Source: an archaeon (GTDB lineage: Archaea; Thermoproteota; Nitrososphaeria; Nitrososphaerales; Gagatemarchaeaceae). From it: DNA of 64,000 nt. Numbering within the stretch: position 1 is the stretch's first letter; each line of letters begins with the position of its first letter. The stretch is taken from contig JAJYMY010000001.1 of assembly GCA_021786575.1 (NCBI GenBank), forward strand, positions 186,001-250,000, in the 5' to 3' direction. Of this stretch, positions 8,118 through 17,086 are shown in pieces. The notes beneath the pieces are model-generated. The model worked only from the letters and a program-made list of their open reading frames with translations, did not search any database and was not told the DNA's origin. Made by a program: the position numbers and the translations under genes.

Positions 8118-8723
8118 ATGCTCGTCAGACAGATCGCCGTAGGGACCATGAAGAACTTCGCGTACCTACTCGCCGACAGGCAGGGGGGAGAGGGGCTGGT
8201 GGTCGACTCTGGGTGGGAGATCGACCCCATAGTCGACGCGGCGGAGGAGACCGATGTCAAAGTCAAGTTCGCCGTCGCCACCCACAGGCACTCTGACCAC
8301 ACTTCTTCGCTTAGGGAACTAGCCAACTCGCTCGGAGCCAAGGTCGTGGCGCACAGGCGCTCCCCCGTCGACCACGACCTCTCCGTGGACGATGGCGATG
8401 TGCTTCAGCTCGGGGATGCCCAAGTCAGGGTCATCTATACCCCGGGACACACCGAAGACAGCATCTGCCTCTATGACGGCGAGAGCCTCTTCACCGGAGA
8501 CACCCTGTTCATCGGAAACTGCGGGAGGACTGACCTCCCTGGGGGCTCCCCGAGGGAGTTGTTCAGGAGCCTGCACGACGTCATACTGAAGCTTCCGCCA
8601 GCAACCATAGTCTATCCAGGTCACGACTACGGTGACGCCCCGTCCAGGCAGCTCGGAGAGGAGATCCTGTCCAACCCGGTCCTCTCCGCGAGGGACTACG
8701 ACGAGTTCCTCGGCGTGCCTTAG
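8118..8723 (+). CDS. MBL-fold metallo-hydrolase (glyoxalase II / persulfide dioxygenase-like)
   Basis: 201 residues. The metallo-beta-lactamase metal site is complete: THRHSDH (about 56-62), the His of TPGHTEDS (about 109), the Asp of TGDTLF (about 127) and the late PGHDYG (about 168). The short length and GRTDLPGG segment are typical of the glyoxalase-II/ETHE1 branch, which act on thioesters or glutathione-like persulfides. No rhodanese domain is attached. Single gene. Substrate unknown, since archaea of this type lack glutathione. Confidence 0.85.
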   Translation: MLVRQIAVGTMKNFAYLLADRQGGEGLVVDSGWEIDPIVDAAEETDVKVKFAVATHRHSDHTSSLRELANSLGAKVVAHRRSPVDHDLSVDDGDVLQLGDAQVRVIYTPGHTEDSICLYDGESLFTGDTLFIGNCGRTDLPGGSPRELFRSLHDVILKLPPATIVYPGHDYGDAPSRQLGEEILSNPVLSARDYDEFLGVP

Positions 8724-9016
8724 ACCCCCGCCACCGTTCCCAGTTCGAGTCAACCCCTTCTACTCCCCCAGGTACTGAGCGACATGGAGGAGCGCGATCC
8801 GCTTGGGCCCCTATCCTGACTGCTTCGATGGCGTCCCTCCTGCTGCATTACGTCAATTAGAAAGCCGCCCGAAGGGCGCCTGACGACCAAAGCCGATATC
8901 GGCGCGAACGTGACGGGAGCGGATGCGATCAGAAGGCGCGGCGCCGACGTGCTTCAATGGGGTCCAGGTGGGGGAAGGGTTAAGTCTCGGCCGGCTCGTT
9001 TGTAACCAGATTTCTC
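8724..9016. other. Intergenic region of about 290 bp
   Basis: No gene recognised. A short frame (about 8890-8990) reads TKADIGANVTGADA and recalls the LUD-domain strand seen in the Lut proteins, but it is too short and interrupted to call. A promoter-like GGGTTAAGTC lies near 8976, before the GTG of the next gene. Confidence 0.35.
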
Positions 9017-9490
9017 GTGGATAAGGTGAGTGGAACGGCTCCTCCCCTTAGGAATGCGCCACCTGAAGCCGTGCCGGCGGAGGGGGAAGTAGCTCTGTTC
9101 TCATGGGACAGGTGGGGGATTGGTTCGCTCTTCATGATCGGAGCGTTCCTTGGAGTCGGAGTGGTACTGCTCGTCCGCTGGATGATCACTCGTGGGTTCT
9201 ACTCGCTCTCCTTGTCCCTGCTGTTGTTTATCGGCGCCGGCGTCTTCTTCGTAGTCAAAGCGTCCGAGTCGATAGAGCGTGTCCAGTTCAGGGGCTACGA
9301 CCCGGTCGGCAAGGAGGGGGTCGTCACTGCGAGGACCAAGGATGGGAGGGCGTTCTCGGTGAGGGTGGACGGCCTTGAGTGGTCAGCGAAGTGCAAGAAG
9401 GACCTCGCTGTCGGGGACGAAGTGGTGGTTGTAAGCAAAGATGGGTTGCACTTGGCGGTAGAGAGGAAGAGCCGTCTCGCCCAGAGATGA
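9017..9490 (+). CDS. NfeD-like membrane protein with C-terminal OB domain
   Basis: 157 residues from a GTG start. Two membrane helices (about 38-56 and 62-82: GSLFMIGAFLGVGVVLLV and YSLSLSLLLFIGAGVFFVV) are followed by a small beta-barrel reading GKEGVVTARTKDGRAFSVRV to VGDEVVVVSKDGLHLAVER, the arrangement of short NfeD proteins. NfeD partners often modulate stomatin-type proteases, but no stomatin gene is adjacent. Function is therefore open. It lies just upstream of the P-type ATPase on the same strand. Confidence 0.6.
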   Translation: MDKVSGTAPPLRNAPPEAVPAEGEVALFSWDRWGIGSLFMIGAFLGVGVVLLVRWMITRGFYSLSLSLLLFIGAGVFFVVKASESIERVQFRGYDPVGKEGVVTARTKDGRAFSVRVDGLEWSAKCKKDLAVGDEVVVVSKDGLHLAVERKSRLAQR

Positions 9491-9550
9491 GCGTTGCGCC
9501 TTCATTGCAAGCCAGGGGCTCGTGAAACCATACGACCAGAGAAGGAGCAC

Positions 9551-11988
9551 ATGAAGGCGCGGCCGACCAGCCCGATTATAAGAACGTCGCTTCGGCCGAC
9601 GTCCTGAAGTCCCTTGACACAGACCCAGCCACCGGGCTCAAGGAGGAGGCGGCTGAGAGGAGGCTGTCGGAGTTCGGTCCCAACGAGGTCCCTGAGAAGA
9701 CGGAAGGATCCGCGGTCCGCCTCGGGAGGAAGTTCTGGGGGTTCACTGCGTGGATGCTCGAGTTCACGCTTGCGTTCTCCCTTTTCCTAAAGGACTACTT
9801 CGACGTCGCGGTTATTGCAGCGCTGCTGGGGGTCAATGCCGCGGTCGGCTTCTTCCAGGAGCAGAAGGCGTCAGGGGCCGTGCAGGCTCTCAAGCAGCGC
9901 CTTCAGGTCAGCGCCAGGGTCCTGAGAAACGGGAGCTGGCGGGGGGTTCTGGCGAGGGCGCTCGTCCCCGGAGACATCGTGAGGGTCAGGGCAGGGGACT
10001 TCGTCCCGGCCGACCTGAAGGTGATAGAAGCCGCCGAGCTCAGCGTGGACCAGTCTGCCCTGACCGGCGAGTCCATGGCGGTCGAGAGAAAGGAAGGGGG
10101 CATCCTCTACTCCGGGTCGATTGTCAGGGCGGGGGAAACAAACGCCGTCGTGGTCGCGACGGGCCCCAGGACCTACTTCGGCAGGACGACTCAGCTCCTC
10201 CAGGAAGCCAGGCCGAAGCTCCACATGGAGGAGATCACATCGAGGGTGGTGAGATATCTGCTGGCGATGGTGGGCGTACTGATAGCCCTCGTGGTCGGGG
10301 TTTCTTACACGCGTGGGACCGAGCTGTTGCAGGTGATCCCCCTTGCACTGGTGCTCGTCGTCTTCGCGGTCCCGGTCGCCCTCCCGGCCATGTTCACTGT
10401 GAGCATGGCGTTCGGCTCCCTGGAGCTAGCCAGGGAAGGGGTCCTCGTCACCAGGTTGAGCGCGTCCGAGGACGCGGCGTCCATGGACATCCTCTGCGTC
10501 GACAAGACAGGGACCATAACGGAAAACCGCATCTCGGTCGCAGAGGTGGTCCCTGCGAGCGGGTTCGACGAGAGCTCCACCCTGCTCTATGGAGCGCTGG
10601 CATCCCAGGAGGCGAACCAGGACCCGATCGACCTCGCCTTCCTCGCCGCGGCCAGGGACAGGCGGCTGGACCTCGCTGCGTACACGAAGGAGAGGTTCAT
10701 CCCATTCGACCCTGCTACGAGGAGGACCGAAGCTGTAGTCTCGTCAGGGAAGAAGAGGGTCAGGGCGATGAAGGGGGCTGTCGAGGTCGTCGCGCGCCTG
10801 TGCGGCCGCGATGTGAAGTCGACCGGTCTCGAAGGGAAGTTGACGGACCTGGCATCCAAGGGCTACAGGGCTCTGGGGGTGGCGATGTCTGAGGACGGCC
10901 ACGCAATGCGGTTCTGCGGCATTGTGGCCTTGTACGACGCGCCGCGGCCCGACTCGAGGGACTTCATCGGCCACTTGAAGGGACTTGGCGTATCAGTCAA
11001 GATGCTGACCGGGGACGCACTCCCAGTCGCCAGGGACATCTCGCGACAGGTAGGCCTAGGCGACTTGGTTGTCCGTGCCACAGACCTGAGGAAAGTGATC
11101 GAAGTCAGGCCGAAGTCCGCGGCCGAGCTTGCAGGGAACAGCGACGGCTTCGCGGAGGTCTACCCCGAGGACAAGTACGTTATCGTGAAGAGCCTCCAGG
11201 CCGGCGGCCACGTCACAGGCATGACAGGGGACGGGGTGAACGACGCGCCCGCCCTCAAGCAGGCAGAGGTCGGGATAGCCGTCAGCAACGCCACCGACGT
11301 GGCGAAGGGAGCCGCGAGCGCCGTCTTGACCGAGCCAGGGCTGTCGAACATCGTCTCTCTAGTCCAAGTCGGGAGGATGATCTACCAGAGGATAGTCACG
11401 TGGATCCTGAACAAGGTCGTCAAGACGTTCGAGGTCGCGGTGTTCGTCGCCCTGGCGTTCCTCATCACCGGGTACTACGTCGTTTCGGCCCTAGACATTC
11501 TCCTCCTGCTGTTCCTCGTCGATTTCGTGACGATATCGCTTTCCACAGACAGGGTGAGGTGGTCGAGGCAACCCGAGAAGTGGAACGTTTCAGGGCTAGT
11601 GGGGGTGAGCGCTCTCCTCGGGGTCTTCACCGTGGCCGAGCTCTTCGGGCTCCTGTACCTTGGGCTGAATTACCTCGGCCTGGCAGGCGAACCCGCTGTC
11701 CTGCAGACATTCGTCTTCACCGCCCTGTTCTACCTTGGGATGTTCACGCTCGTTATAGTGAGGGAGAGGGGTCCCTTCTGGAGGTCCGCCCCGAGCAGGG
11801 CCCTGATCGGGACGATCCTAGTGGACATGGTCGTAGTCGCGGGGCTGGTCACCGTGGGCCTCCCGGGGATGGCGCCGATCCCGCCGTACTACGTGGGGAT
11901 GGTGTTTGGGTACTCCCTGGCGCTTTCCCTGGTGATAAACGACAGAGCGAAGCTCTTCCTCATGAGAAGGTTCGGCATAATGGGGTGA
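9551..11988 (+). CDS. P3A-type proton-translocating ATPase, 5' end apparently frameshifted
   Basis: Plasma-membrane cation pump with TGES (LTGESMAV), the phosphorylation site DKTGTITEN, and TGDGVNDAPALKQAEVG. MLEFTLAFSLFLKDYFDV and the C-terminal membrane half resemble archaeal H+-ATPases of the P3A group. Homology starts well before the first in-frame ATG (9754): the frame reads ADVLKSLDTDPATGLKEEA from about 9595, yet it has no ATG, GTG or TTG between the stop at 9523 and 9754. A good ribosome site (GAAGGAG) precedes ATG 9551 in another frame, so a one-base shift between 9551 and about 9580 is likely. It is otherwise intact to the stop. Confidence 0.85.
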
Positions 11989-12020
11989 AGATAGGTTCAA
12001 TTCAGCCAGGAGGCCTGGCC

Positions 12021-12674
12021 ATGGCCTTGTTCTCGGGGAAGAGGGTGCAACTGGTCCACGATTCTGTGACAGACCCTTCTTTGAACATGACCCGCGAAGA
12101 CGGGCTCTTCAGGCTCGTCGAGAGCTCGGCGAACATAGAGGCGGTGAGGTTCTGGACGAACTCTGAGTGCCTCGTTAGAGGGAAGGTGAGGACCGCACGC
12201 TACGGGTGGTACCATGAGGAGGTAGCGGAGGCGCTTGGGGTGACGGTGGTCCAGAGAGAGACTGGCGGGGGGGTGGTCTACCACGACCCGGGGAACCTCA
12301 ATTGGAGCATCTTCGCCCGGTCGGCGGGTGGATTCCAATCCCCGACGAAGCTGTTCAGCCAGGCTTCGCGTTACATGGTAGAGGCGCTGGGACGGCTGGG
12401 GGTAAGGGCCGAGTTCTCCCCCCCGAACAGGATAGACGTCGAAGGCTGCAAGGTATCGGGACTGGCGGCGAAGTCGACCGCCAAGGCCGTACTTGTCCAT
12501 GGGACTCTCCTCCTTGCCTCGGACCTGGAGAAGCTGAACAGGCTCTGCATCCCGCCTGACGGGTGTCCTCCCGTCGCGAACCTCAGCAGGTGGGTCGAGG
12601 GGATTCACGCGCCCGCGGTGGTGGCCTCCTTCGGAGAAGCGTTGAAGGCGTCGGGGCTCGTGGTGCTTACGTAG
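12021..12674 (+). CDS. Lipoate-protein ligase A-like protein (BPL/LPL fold)
   Basis: 217 residues. The lipoate/biotin ligase catalytic core is visible as RETGGGVVYHDPGNLNWS (about 79-96), the lipoyl-adenylate site, and KVSGLAAKSTAKAVLVHGTL with the conserved lysine (about 151). It lacks the C-terminal accessory domain of bacterial LplA, as do archaeal LplA proteins, which work with a separate LplB. No partner is adjacent. ATG 12021 is used; the frame is open upstream but only inside the ATPase gene. It could also be an octanoyltransferase-type relative. Confidence 0.75.
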   Translation: MALFSGKRVQLVHDSVTDPSLNMTREDGLFRLVESSANIEAVRFWTNSECLVRGKVRTARYGWYHEEVAEALGVTVVQRETGGGVVYHDPGNLNWSIFARSAGGFQSPTKLFSQASRYMVEALGRLGVRAEFSPPNRIDVEGCKVSGLAAKSTAKAVLVHGTLLLASDLEKLNRLCIPPDGCPPVANLSRWVEGIHAPAVVASFGEALKASGLVVLT

Positions 12675-12677
12675 TGC

Positions 12678-13952
12678 TTGCGGGCGCCTGACCGTCAAAG
12701 ATTTACAAAGCGAATTCGGGGGAGATTGCCCAGATTGAGCCAGGCGGCGGTTGCCTCGGGCGGGGGCTGGCTCACCAGGGACGTGCTGTTGCTCTCCTTG
12801 TCGGCGTGCTTCGCCGACATGGGCTATCAGGCGGTGACCGCAGTCTTCCCCCTCATCATTGTCATAGATCTTCGCGAGCCGGCTTACATCTACGGGTTGC
12901 TTCTCGCGCTCAGCTTCGGCGTGGGCTCCCTCTTCTCCCTCGTCGGGGGGAAGCTTGGGGACACTCACGGAAAGAAAAGCGTCTCGCTCGCGGGGAATCT
13001 GCTGATACCGCTGATGTCCATCAGTGTGCTCTTCCCGAACATAGTGCTCATGGGAGCCCTCTTCGTGTTCGGATGGTGGGCCAGGTACTTCCGCACGCCC
13101 ACTAGGAGGGCGTGGCTTGTGGAGGTTTCAGACCCTGCCCACAGGTCCAAGGTCTTCGGGTTCCTGCACGCCCTGGACGTGGGAGGAGGGATGATCGCGG
13201 TGGCCTACTCGATAGTCCTCGTCCTCCTAGGGGCGCCCCTTGAAGACATCGTCCTCGTGACAGCGATTCCGATTTTAGTCTCCAGCCTTGCCCTGGCCCT
13301 CGCGAGGACTGCCCCCCACCCCGCGTTCTTGACCGCGAACGCGGAGGCCGCCAAGGAGGCGCCACAGAGCGCCGGGCGTCAGGAGCGTGAGAACAGGTTC
13401 ATCTTCAGGTGGCTGCTCGTCTCGGCCACCCTGTTTGGGTTCAGCTACTATGCGTTGGGGTTCCCCATAGTGACTGTGGCGCAGTCGCAGGGGAGCGCGA
13501 CGTTCGGAATCCTCACATTCGGCATATATCTCGGGGTGTCAGCGGGCGCGGGATACCTCCTGGGCTCGGTCCGGTCACGCAGGCCGTTCAGGACACTCTG
13601 GACCCTCGGATACCTCCTTGCCGCCATGTCGTCGCTTGTCATCGGGGCGTCCTACGCCTTGCACCTCGGCCTCGGGGTGTACTACCTCGGTGCCGCGGGC
13701 CTGGGCTTCGCGACCGGCTCCGTGGAGACATTCGAGCCCGTCCTGACATCAACGCTATCGAAGGCGGGGAAACTTTCGAGCGGACTAGGGTGGCTCAGCT
13801 CGAGCAGGGCCCTCGGCCTCTTCACCTCCAACTTGGTGATGGGGATGATCTTCACCTTCAGCCAATTTGGGTCTTACGCATACGCCGCTGCCTTGGCGGT
13901 TTGCGCAGCGGTCATCCTCCTTGCCGTGGAGCTGAAGACAAAGATCTGCTAG
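12678..13952 (+). CDS. MFS transporter
   Basis: 424 residues with about 12 membrane helices. The first loop carries a GKLGDTHGKKS motif (about 94-104), a form of the MFS signature A (GxLaDrxGrk). A polar central loop (about 211-238) separates the two halves. The start is uncertain: TTG 12678 is three bases behind the stop of the preceding gene, and a TTG at 12735 would also leave the first helix intact. Substrate unknown. Confidence 0.8.
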   Translation: MRAPDRQRFTKRIRGRLPRLSQAAVASGGGWLTRDVLLLSLSACFADMGYQAVTAVFPLIIVIDLREPAYIYGLLLALSFGVGSLFSLVGGKLGDTHGKKSVSLAGNLLIPLMSISVLFPNIVLMGALFVFGWWARYFRTPTRRAWLVEVSDPAHRSKVFGFLHALDVGGGMIAVAYSIVLVLLGAPLEDIVLVTAIPILVSSLALALARTAPHPAFLTANAEAAKEAPQSAGRQERENRFIFRWLLVSATLFGFSYYALGFPIVTVAQSQGSATFGILTFGIYLGVSAGAGYLLGSVRSRRPFRTLWTLGYLLAAMSSLVIGASYALHLGLGVYYLGAAGLGFATGSVETFEPVLTSTLSKAGKLSSGLGWLSSSRALGLFTSNLVMGMIFTFSQFGSYAYAAALAVCAAVILLAVELKTKIC

Positions 13953-14012
13953 CGGCCTCGCCGGCGCGCACCGGCAGTCGCTTTATCCACCCGCATCCGC
14001 GACCTGGGGCCC

Positions 14013-14384
14013 ATGAAAGCGGCTGTAGTTACTGACGATTTGCGGACCGTCTCGCCCCACTTCGGCATGGCCAGGCACTTCCTAGTCTACGAAATCTTAG
14101 AGGGAGAGGTGAAAGGGAAGGAGGCCAGGGACAAGGCGGCGCATGCCAGAGGAGCGCACCTCCACATAGGAGGAGAGGAGTCAGGGTTCCATGATTCAGT
14201 CCTCTCGGCCATAGCCGACTGCGAAGTCGTCATCTCTGGCGGGATGGGGAGACCGATGTTCGAATCAATCAGGACCGCCGGAATCAAGGCGTATGTGACC
14301 CGGATTCGCACCGCGGACGAAGCGGTGAAGGCGCTGGCCAAAGGAACCCTCGACAACAGTCTAGAGTTGTTCCACGAAGCGTGA
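14013..14384 (+). CDS. NifX/NifB-associated (dinitrogenase iron-molybdenum cofactor) domain protein
   Basis: 123 residues with the NifX/NafY fold: MKAAVVTDDLRTVSPHFGMA at the start (HFG is the family's hallmark), then VLSAIADCEVVISGGMGRPM and GIKAYVTRIRTADEAVKAL. Stand-alone members are widespread in archaea without nitrogenase and may bind Fe-S or metal clusters. ATG 14013 is supported by the fold beginning immediately. Precedes an OsmC gene by 39 bp; nif genes are absent, so nitrogen fixation is not implied. Confidence 0.85.
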   Translation: MKAAVVTDDLRTVSPHFGMARHFLVYEILEGEVKGKEARDKAAHARGAHLHIGGEESGFHDSVLSAIADCEVVISGGMGRPMFESIRTAGIKAYVTRIRTADEAVKALAKGTLDNSLELFHEA

Positions 14385-14423
14385 CCCCTAAATCTCGCGA
14401 GGTGGCGAGCGAGGCGAGAAAGG

Positions 14424-14858
14424 ATGTCTGAACCTGGGCCGAGGGTCAAGGTGAAGCTCATCAGGGGGTATCAGTTCAAGGTGACCTTCCCTGGGGTCAA
14501 AGGAGAAGGGTTCGCCATGGACGAGCCTGAACCACTCGGTGGGCTGGACGGCCCGAATGCGTCGCGGGTCCTGGCGGCGTCGATAGCCAATTGCCTCAGC
14601 GCGTCCCTCCTCTTCTGCCTGAGCAAGTCGAGGGTCGCGGTGGAGGACATCGAGACAGAAGCCGAACCGACGGTGGAACGGAACCAAGAGGGGTACTGGA
14701 GGGTCAAGAAGGTGGACGTCTCCATCAAGGTGAAGCTCCGCGAGCATTCTGACAAAGAGAGGACGGACAGGTGCCTCCAGATATTCGAAAACTACTGCGT
14801 GGTGACAGGGGCAGTAAGGAAGGGGATCGGGGTAGACGTTTCAGTGAACGTAGACTGA
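14424..14858 (+). CDS. OsmC/Ohr family protein
   Basis: 144 residues. The OsmC fold is seen in GPNASRVLAASIANCLSAS (first conserved Cys, about residue 58) and later ENYCVVTGAVRKGI (second Cys, about 130), the pair that reduces organic or fatty-acid hydroperoxides. The N-terminal strand region VKVKLIRGYQFKVTF is typical. Redox partner unknown, but the peroxiredoxin further on suggests general oxidant defence. Confidence 0.85.
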   Translation: MSEPGPRVKVKLIRGYQFKVTFPGVKGEGFAMDEPEPLGGLDGPNASRVLAASIANCLSASLLFCLSKSRVAVEDIETEAEPTVERNQEGYWRVKKVDVSIKVKLREHSDKERTDRCLQIFENYCVVTGAVRKGIGVDVSVNVD

Positions 14859-14889
14859 AAGACCGACCCCGCGGACTCCAGTAGGCTGC

Positions 14890-14896
14890 TTTTTTT
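14890..14896 (+). terminator. Oligo-T archaeal terminator
   Basis: A run of seven T follows the OsmC stop by about 30 bases and precedes the next gene, matching the usual archaeal intrinsic termination signal. Confidence 0.5.
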
Positions 14897-14914
14897 GCCT
14901 CGGTCCAGACCCAC

Positions 14915-17062
14915 GTGGCGGAGTTGCACGGGCGCAGAGGGATCAAGAGCTTCTTCGAACCGAAGAGCATAGCTGTGGCGGGGGTATCCGCTGACCCGGA
15001 TAAGATGGGCTCGATAGTCTTCGCGAATCTGCTGGCCAGCGGGGAAAAGGGGGTGCTGAAGGCTCGAGTCTACGCGCTCAACCCTTTCCACGCGTCGGTC
15101 GCTGGACAGAAGGCATACCGTTCGATATCGGCCCTTCCGGAAGTCCCCGAACTGATCGTGGTCGCAGTCCCGGAGTCTCAGACCATGGAGGTGGTCGAAG
15201 CGGCCGCGGCGGCGGGAACAAGGGCCGCGATAATCATCACCAGCGGCTACGCCGAGGTGGGGAGAAAAGACATCGAGAAGAAGATCGCCGAGGTCGCAGA
15301 GCGCTCCGGCATGAGGGTGCTCGGCCCCAACACCATAGGGGTCGTCGACACGACGACGGGGGTCGACACCCTTTTCCTACGGCCCACGAAGAGTCTCCCC
15401 GACGGCAGTGAAATAGCTTCGACGCTCAAGCCGACCCCCGGCGGCGTCGTCATGATCACCCAGAGCGGGCACCTCGGGCAGGCGATTGTGGAAGAGCTTA
15501 CCGACAACGGAGTGGGGATAAGGGCCCTGGTAGGTACCGGGAACCAGGCAGACGTCTCAGTTGAAGAAGTGATAGAATATTTCTCTGATGACCCTCGGAC
15601 GACGGTCATCGCCCTGTACCTTGAAGGCTTGAGGGATGGGAGGGAATTCCTAGAGGTCGCCCGCAGGGCGACAAGGAGGAAGCCCCTGGTGGTCTTCAAG
15701 GCCGGGAAGACCGCGGGCGGTGCGAGGGCGGCCCTGACGCACACGGCCTCGCTCGTGGGAGACTATTCTGTGTACCAGGCGGTGTTCAGGCAGGCGGGGG
15801 CGGTCGAGGCCTCGAATCTCCAGGAGCTTTCTGACTTCTCCATCTCGCTCTCTATGCTCCCGAGGCCGGCGGGGAACAGGCTCGTAGTGGTGACCAACGC
15901 AGGCGGGGTCGGAACGGTGGCCACTGACGAAGCCATCAGGTCGGGTCTCAGGGGGGACAGGCTCAGTCCGAGTAGCATGGACAAGCTCCGGAAGAAGCTT
16001 GGAGGTCCAGGGTTCATCTCCAACGCTTCCCTGGGGAACCCGGTAGACTTAACCGCGTCCGCGGGGACTCAGGACTTTGTCAGGGCAGTCGAGGAAGTCA
16101 CGGCGCTGCCCGAGTGCGACATGATACTCGCGCTCCCTACACATCAGGCCCCTGCAATCGGACCGGACGTCGCGGAAGGGCTCATCGAGGTGGTCAGGAG
16201 GTCTGGTAAGACGACCTGCATGTGCGTGGTCGGCAAGTCTGAGCTCGCCGAGCGCATGCACAAGGAATTCGTGGAGAACGGCGTTCCGAGCTTCCCGACG
16301 CCAGAGAGGGCTGTGAGGGCCCTTGCCGCTGCGTGGCAACGCGCCGAGCTGCTCGGGGCGCCATCTGCTCCGCAGGCGACAGTACCCGCCATGCGTTCGG
16401 ATGCTTGGAAGGAAGGGCCGCTAAGGCGCGAAGAGCTGGCGGACCTGCTGAAGGTGTATGGGATCAGAGAGCCGCGGTCGGTCGTGGCGCGGAAAGAGGA
16501 GGACGCGACGAGGGTGCGCGGGTTGAAGTTCCCAGTCGCGTGCAAGCTCCTTTCTCGTGGCCTCTCCCACAAGACGGACGCGGGCGGGGTCGTGCTTGGG
16601 GTTGAGAGCGCAGAGGAGGCCGGGAAGGCGGTCACGCGGCTCAGGACTCTCGCGAGCAGGAAGGGGATCGATTTCGAAGGGGTGCTCCTGCAGGAGATGG
16701 TCGAGGGCGGGGTCGAGATTATACTTGGTGGGAAGAGAGACTCGACATTCGGGCCAGTGGTCGTCGTAGGGCTTGGGGGGACGAATGCGGAGCTGATTCA
16801 CGAGGTGGCGATGGCAGTCGCGCCTGTATCCCCCGCGTGGGCGGAGGCGATGCTGAGGAGCACCCGTCTCTGGACGGCAATGCATGGCTTCAGGGGAGGC
16901 CCAAAGGTTTCTGCGTCCGGGCTCGGGAGGATCGTGTCTGACTTCTCGAGGATGTTGGTCGAGCATCCGTCGCTGGGACAGGTCGAAGTGAACCCTCTCA
17001 TAGCTCAAGGGACGAGGTTCTTCGCTGTGGACGCGAGGGGCGCGGTCCTCCCTCAATGGTGA
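14915..17062 (+). CDS. Acyl-CoA synthetase (ADP-forming), fused alpha and beta subunits
   Basis: 715 residues, start GTG. The alpha part has the CoA-binding Rossmann region (SIAVAGVSADPDKMGSIVF) and the phosphohistidine segment ARAALTHTASLVGDYSVY (about 271-288). The beta part is an ATP-grasp domain with ACKLLSRGLSHKTDAGGVVL near residue 540. These enzymes make ATP from acyl-CoA or activate acids such as acetate. Thaumarchaeota use relatives for 3-hydroxypropionate and 4-hydroxybutyrate. Substrate is not decided by sequence; the carboxylase operon 4 kb on would be compatible with either. Confidence 0.9.
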   Translation: MAELHGRRGIKSFFEPKSIAVAGVSADPDKMGSIVFANLLASGEKGVLKARVYALNPFHASVAGQKAYRSISALPEVPELIVVAVPESQTMEVVEAAAAAGTRAAIIITSGYAEVGRKDIEKKIAEVAERSGMRVLGPNTIGVVDTTTGVDTLFLRPTKSLPDGSEIASTLKPTPGGVVMITQSGHLGQAIVEELTDNGVGIRALVGTGNQADVSVEEVIEYFSDDPRTTVIALYLEGLRDGREFLEVARRATRRKPLVVFKAGKTAGGARAALTHTASLVGDYSVYQAVFRQAGAVEASNLQELSDFSISLSMLPRPAGNRLVVVTNAGGVGTVATDEAIRSGLRGDRLSPSSMDKLRKKLGGPGFISNASLGNPVDLTASAGTQDFVRAVEEVTALPECDMILALPTHQAPAIGPDVAEGLIEVVRRSGKTTCMCVVGKSELAERMHKEFVENGVPSFPTPERAVRALAAAWQRAELLGAPSAPQATVPAMRSDAWKEGPLRREELADLLKVYGIREPRSVVARKEEDATRVRGLKFPVACKLLSRGLSHKTDAGGVVLGVESAEEAGKAVTRLRTLASRKGIDFEGVLLQEMVEGGVEIILGGKRDSTFGPVVVVGLGGTNAELIHEVAMAVAPVSPAWAEAMLRSTRLWTAMHGFRGGPKVSASGLGRIVSDFSRMLVEHPSLGQVEVNPLIAQGTRFFAVDARGAVLPQW

Positions 17063-17086
17063 GCCGCCGACCGGCACCAGGATTGC

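Noticed and set aside
8890-8990. Short frame resembling a LUD-domain strand (TKADIGANVTGADA)
   Set aside because: Too short, no start, no further LUD motif on either side; likely chance in GC-rich DNA.
9750-10892. A 380-codon frame inside the ATPase gene
   Set aside because: Shadow frame: highly Arg/Gly/Pro-rich and entirely covered by the ATPase with perfect motifs.
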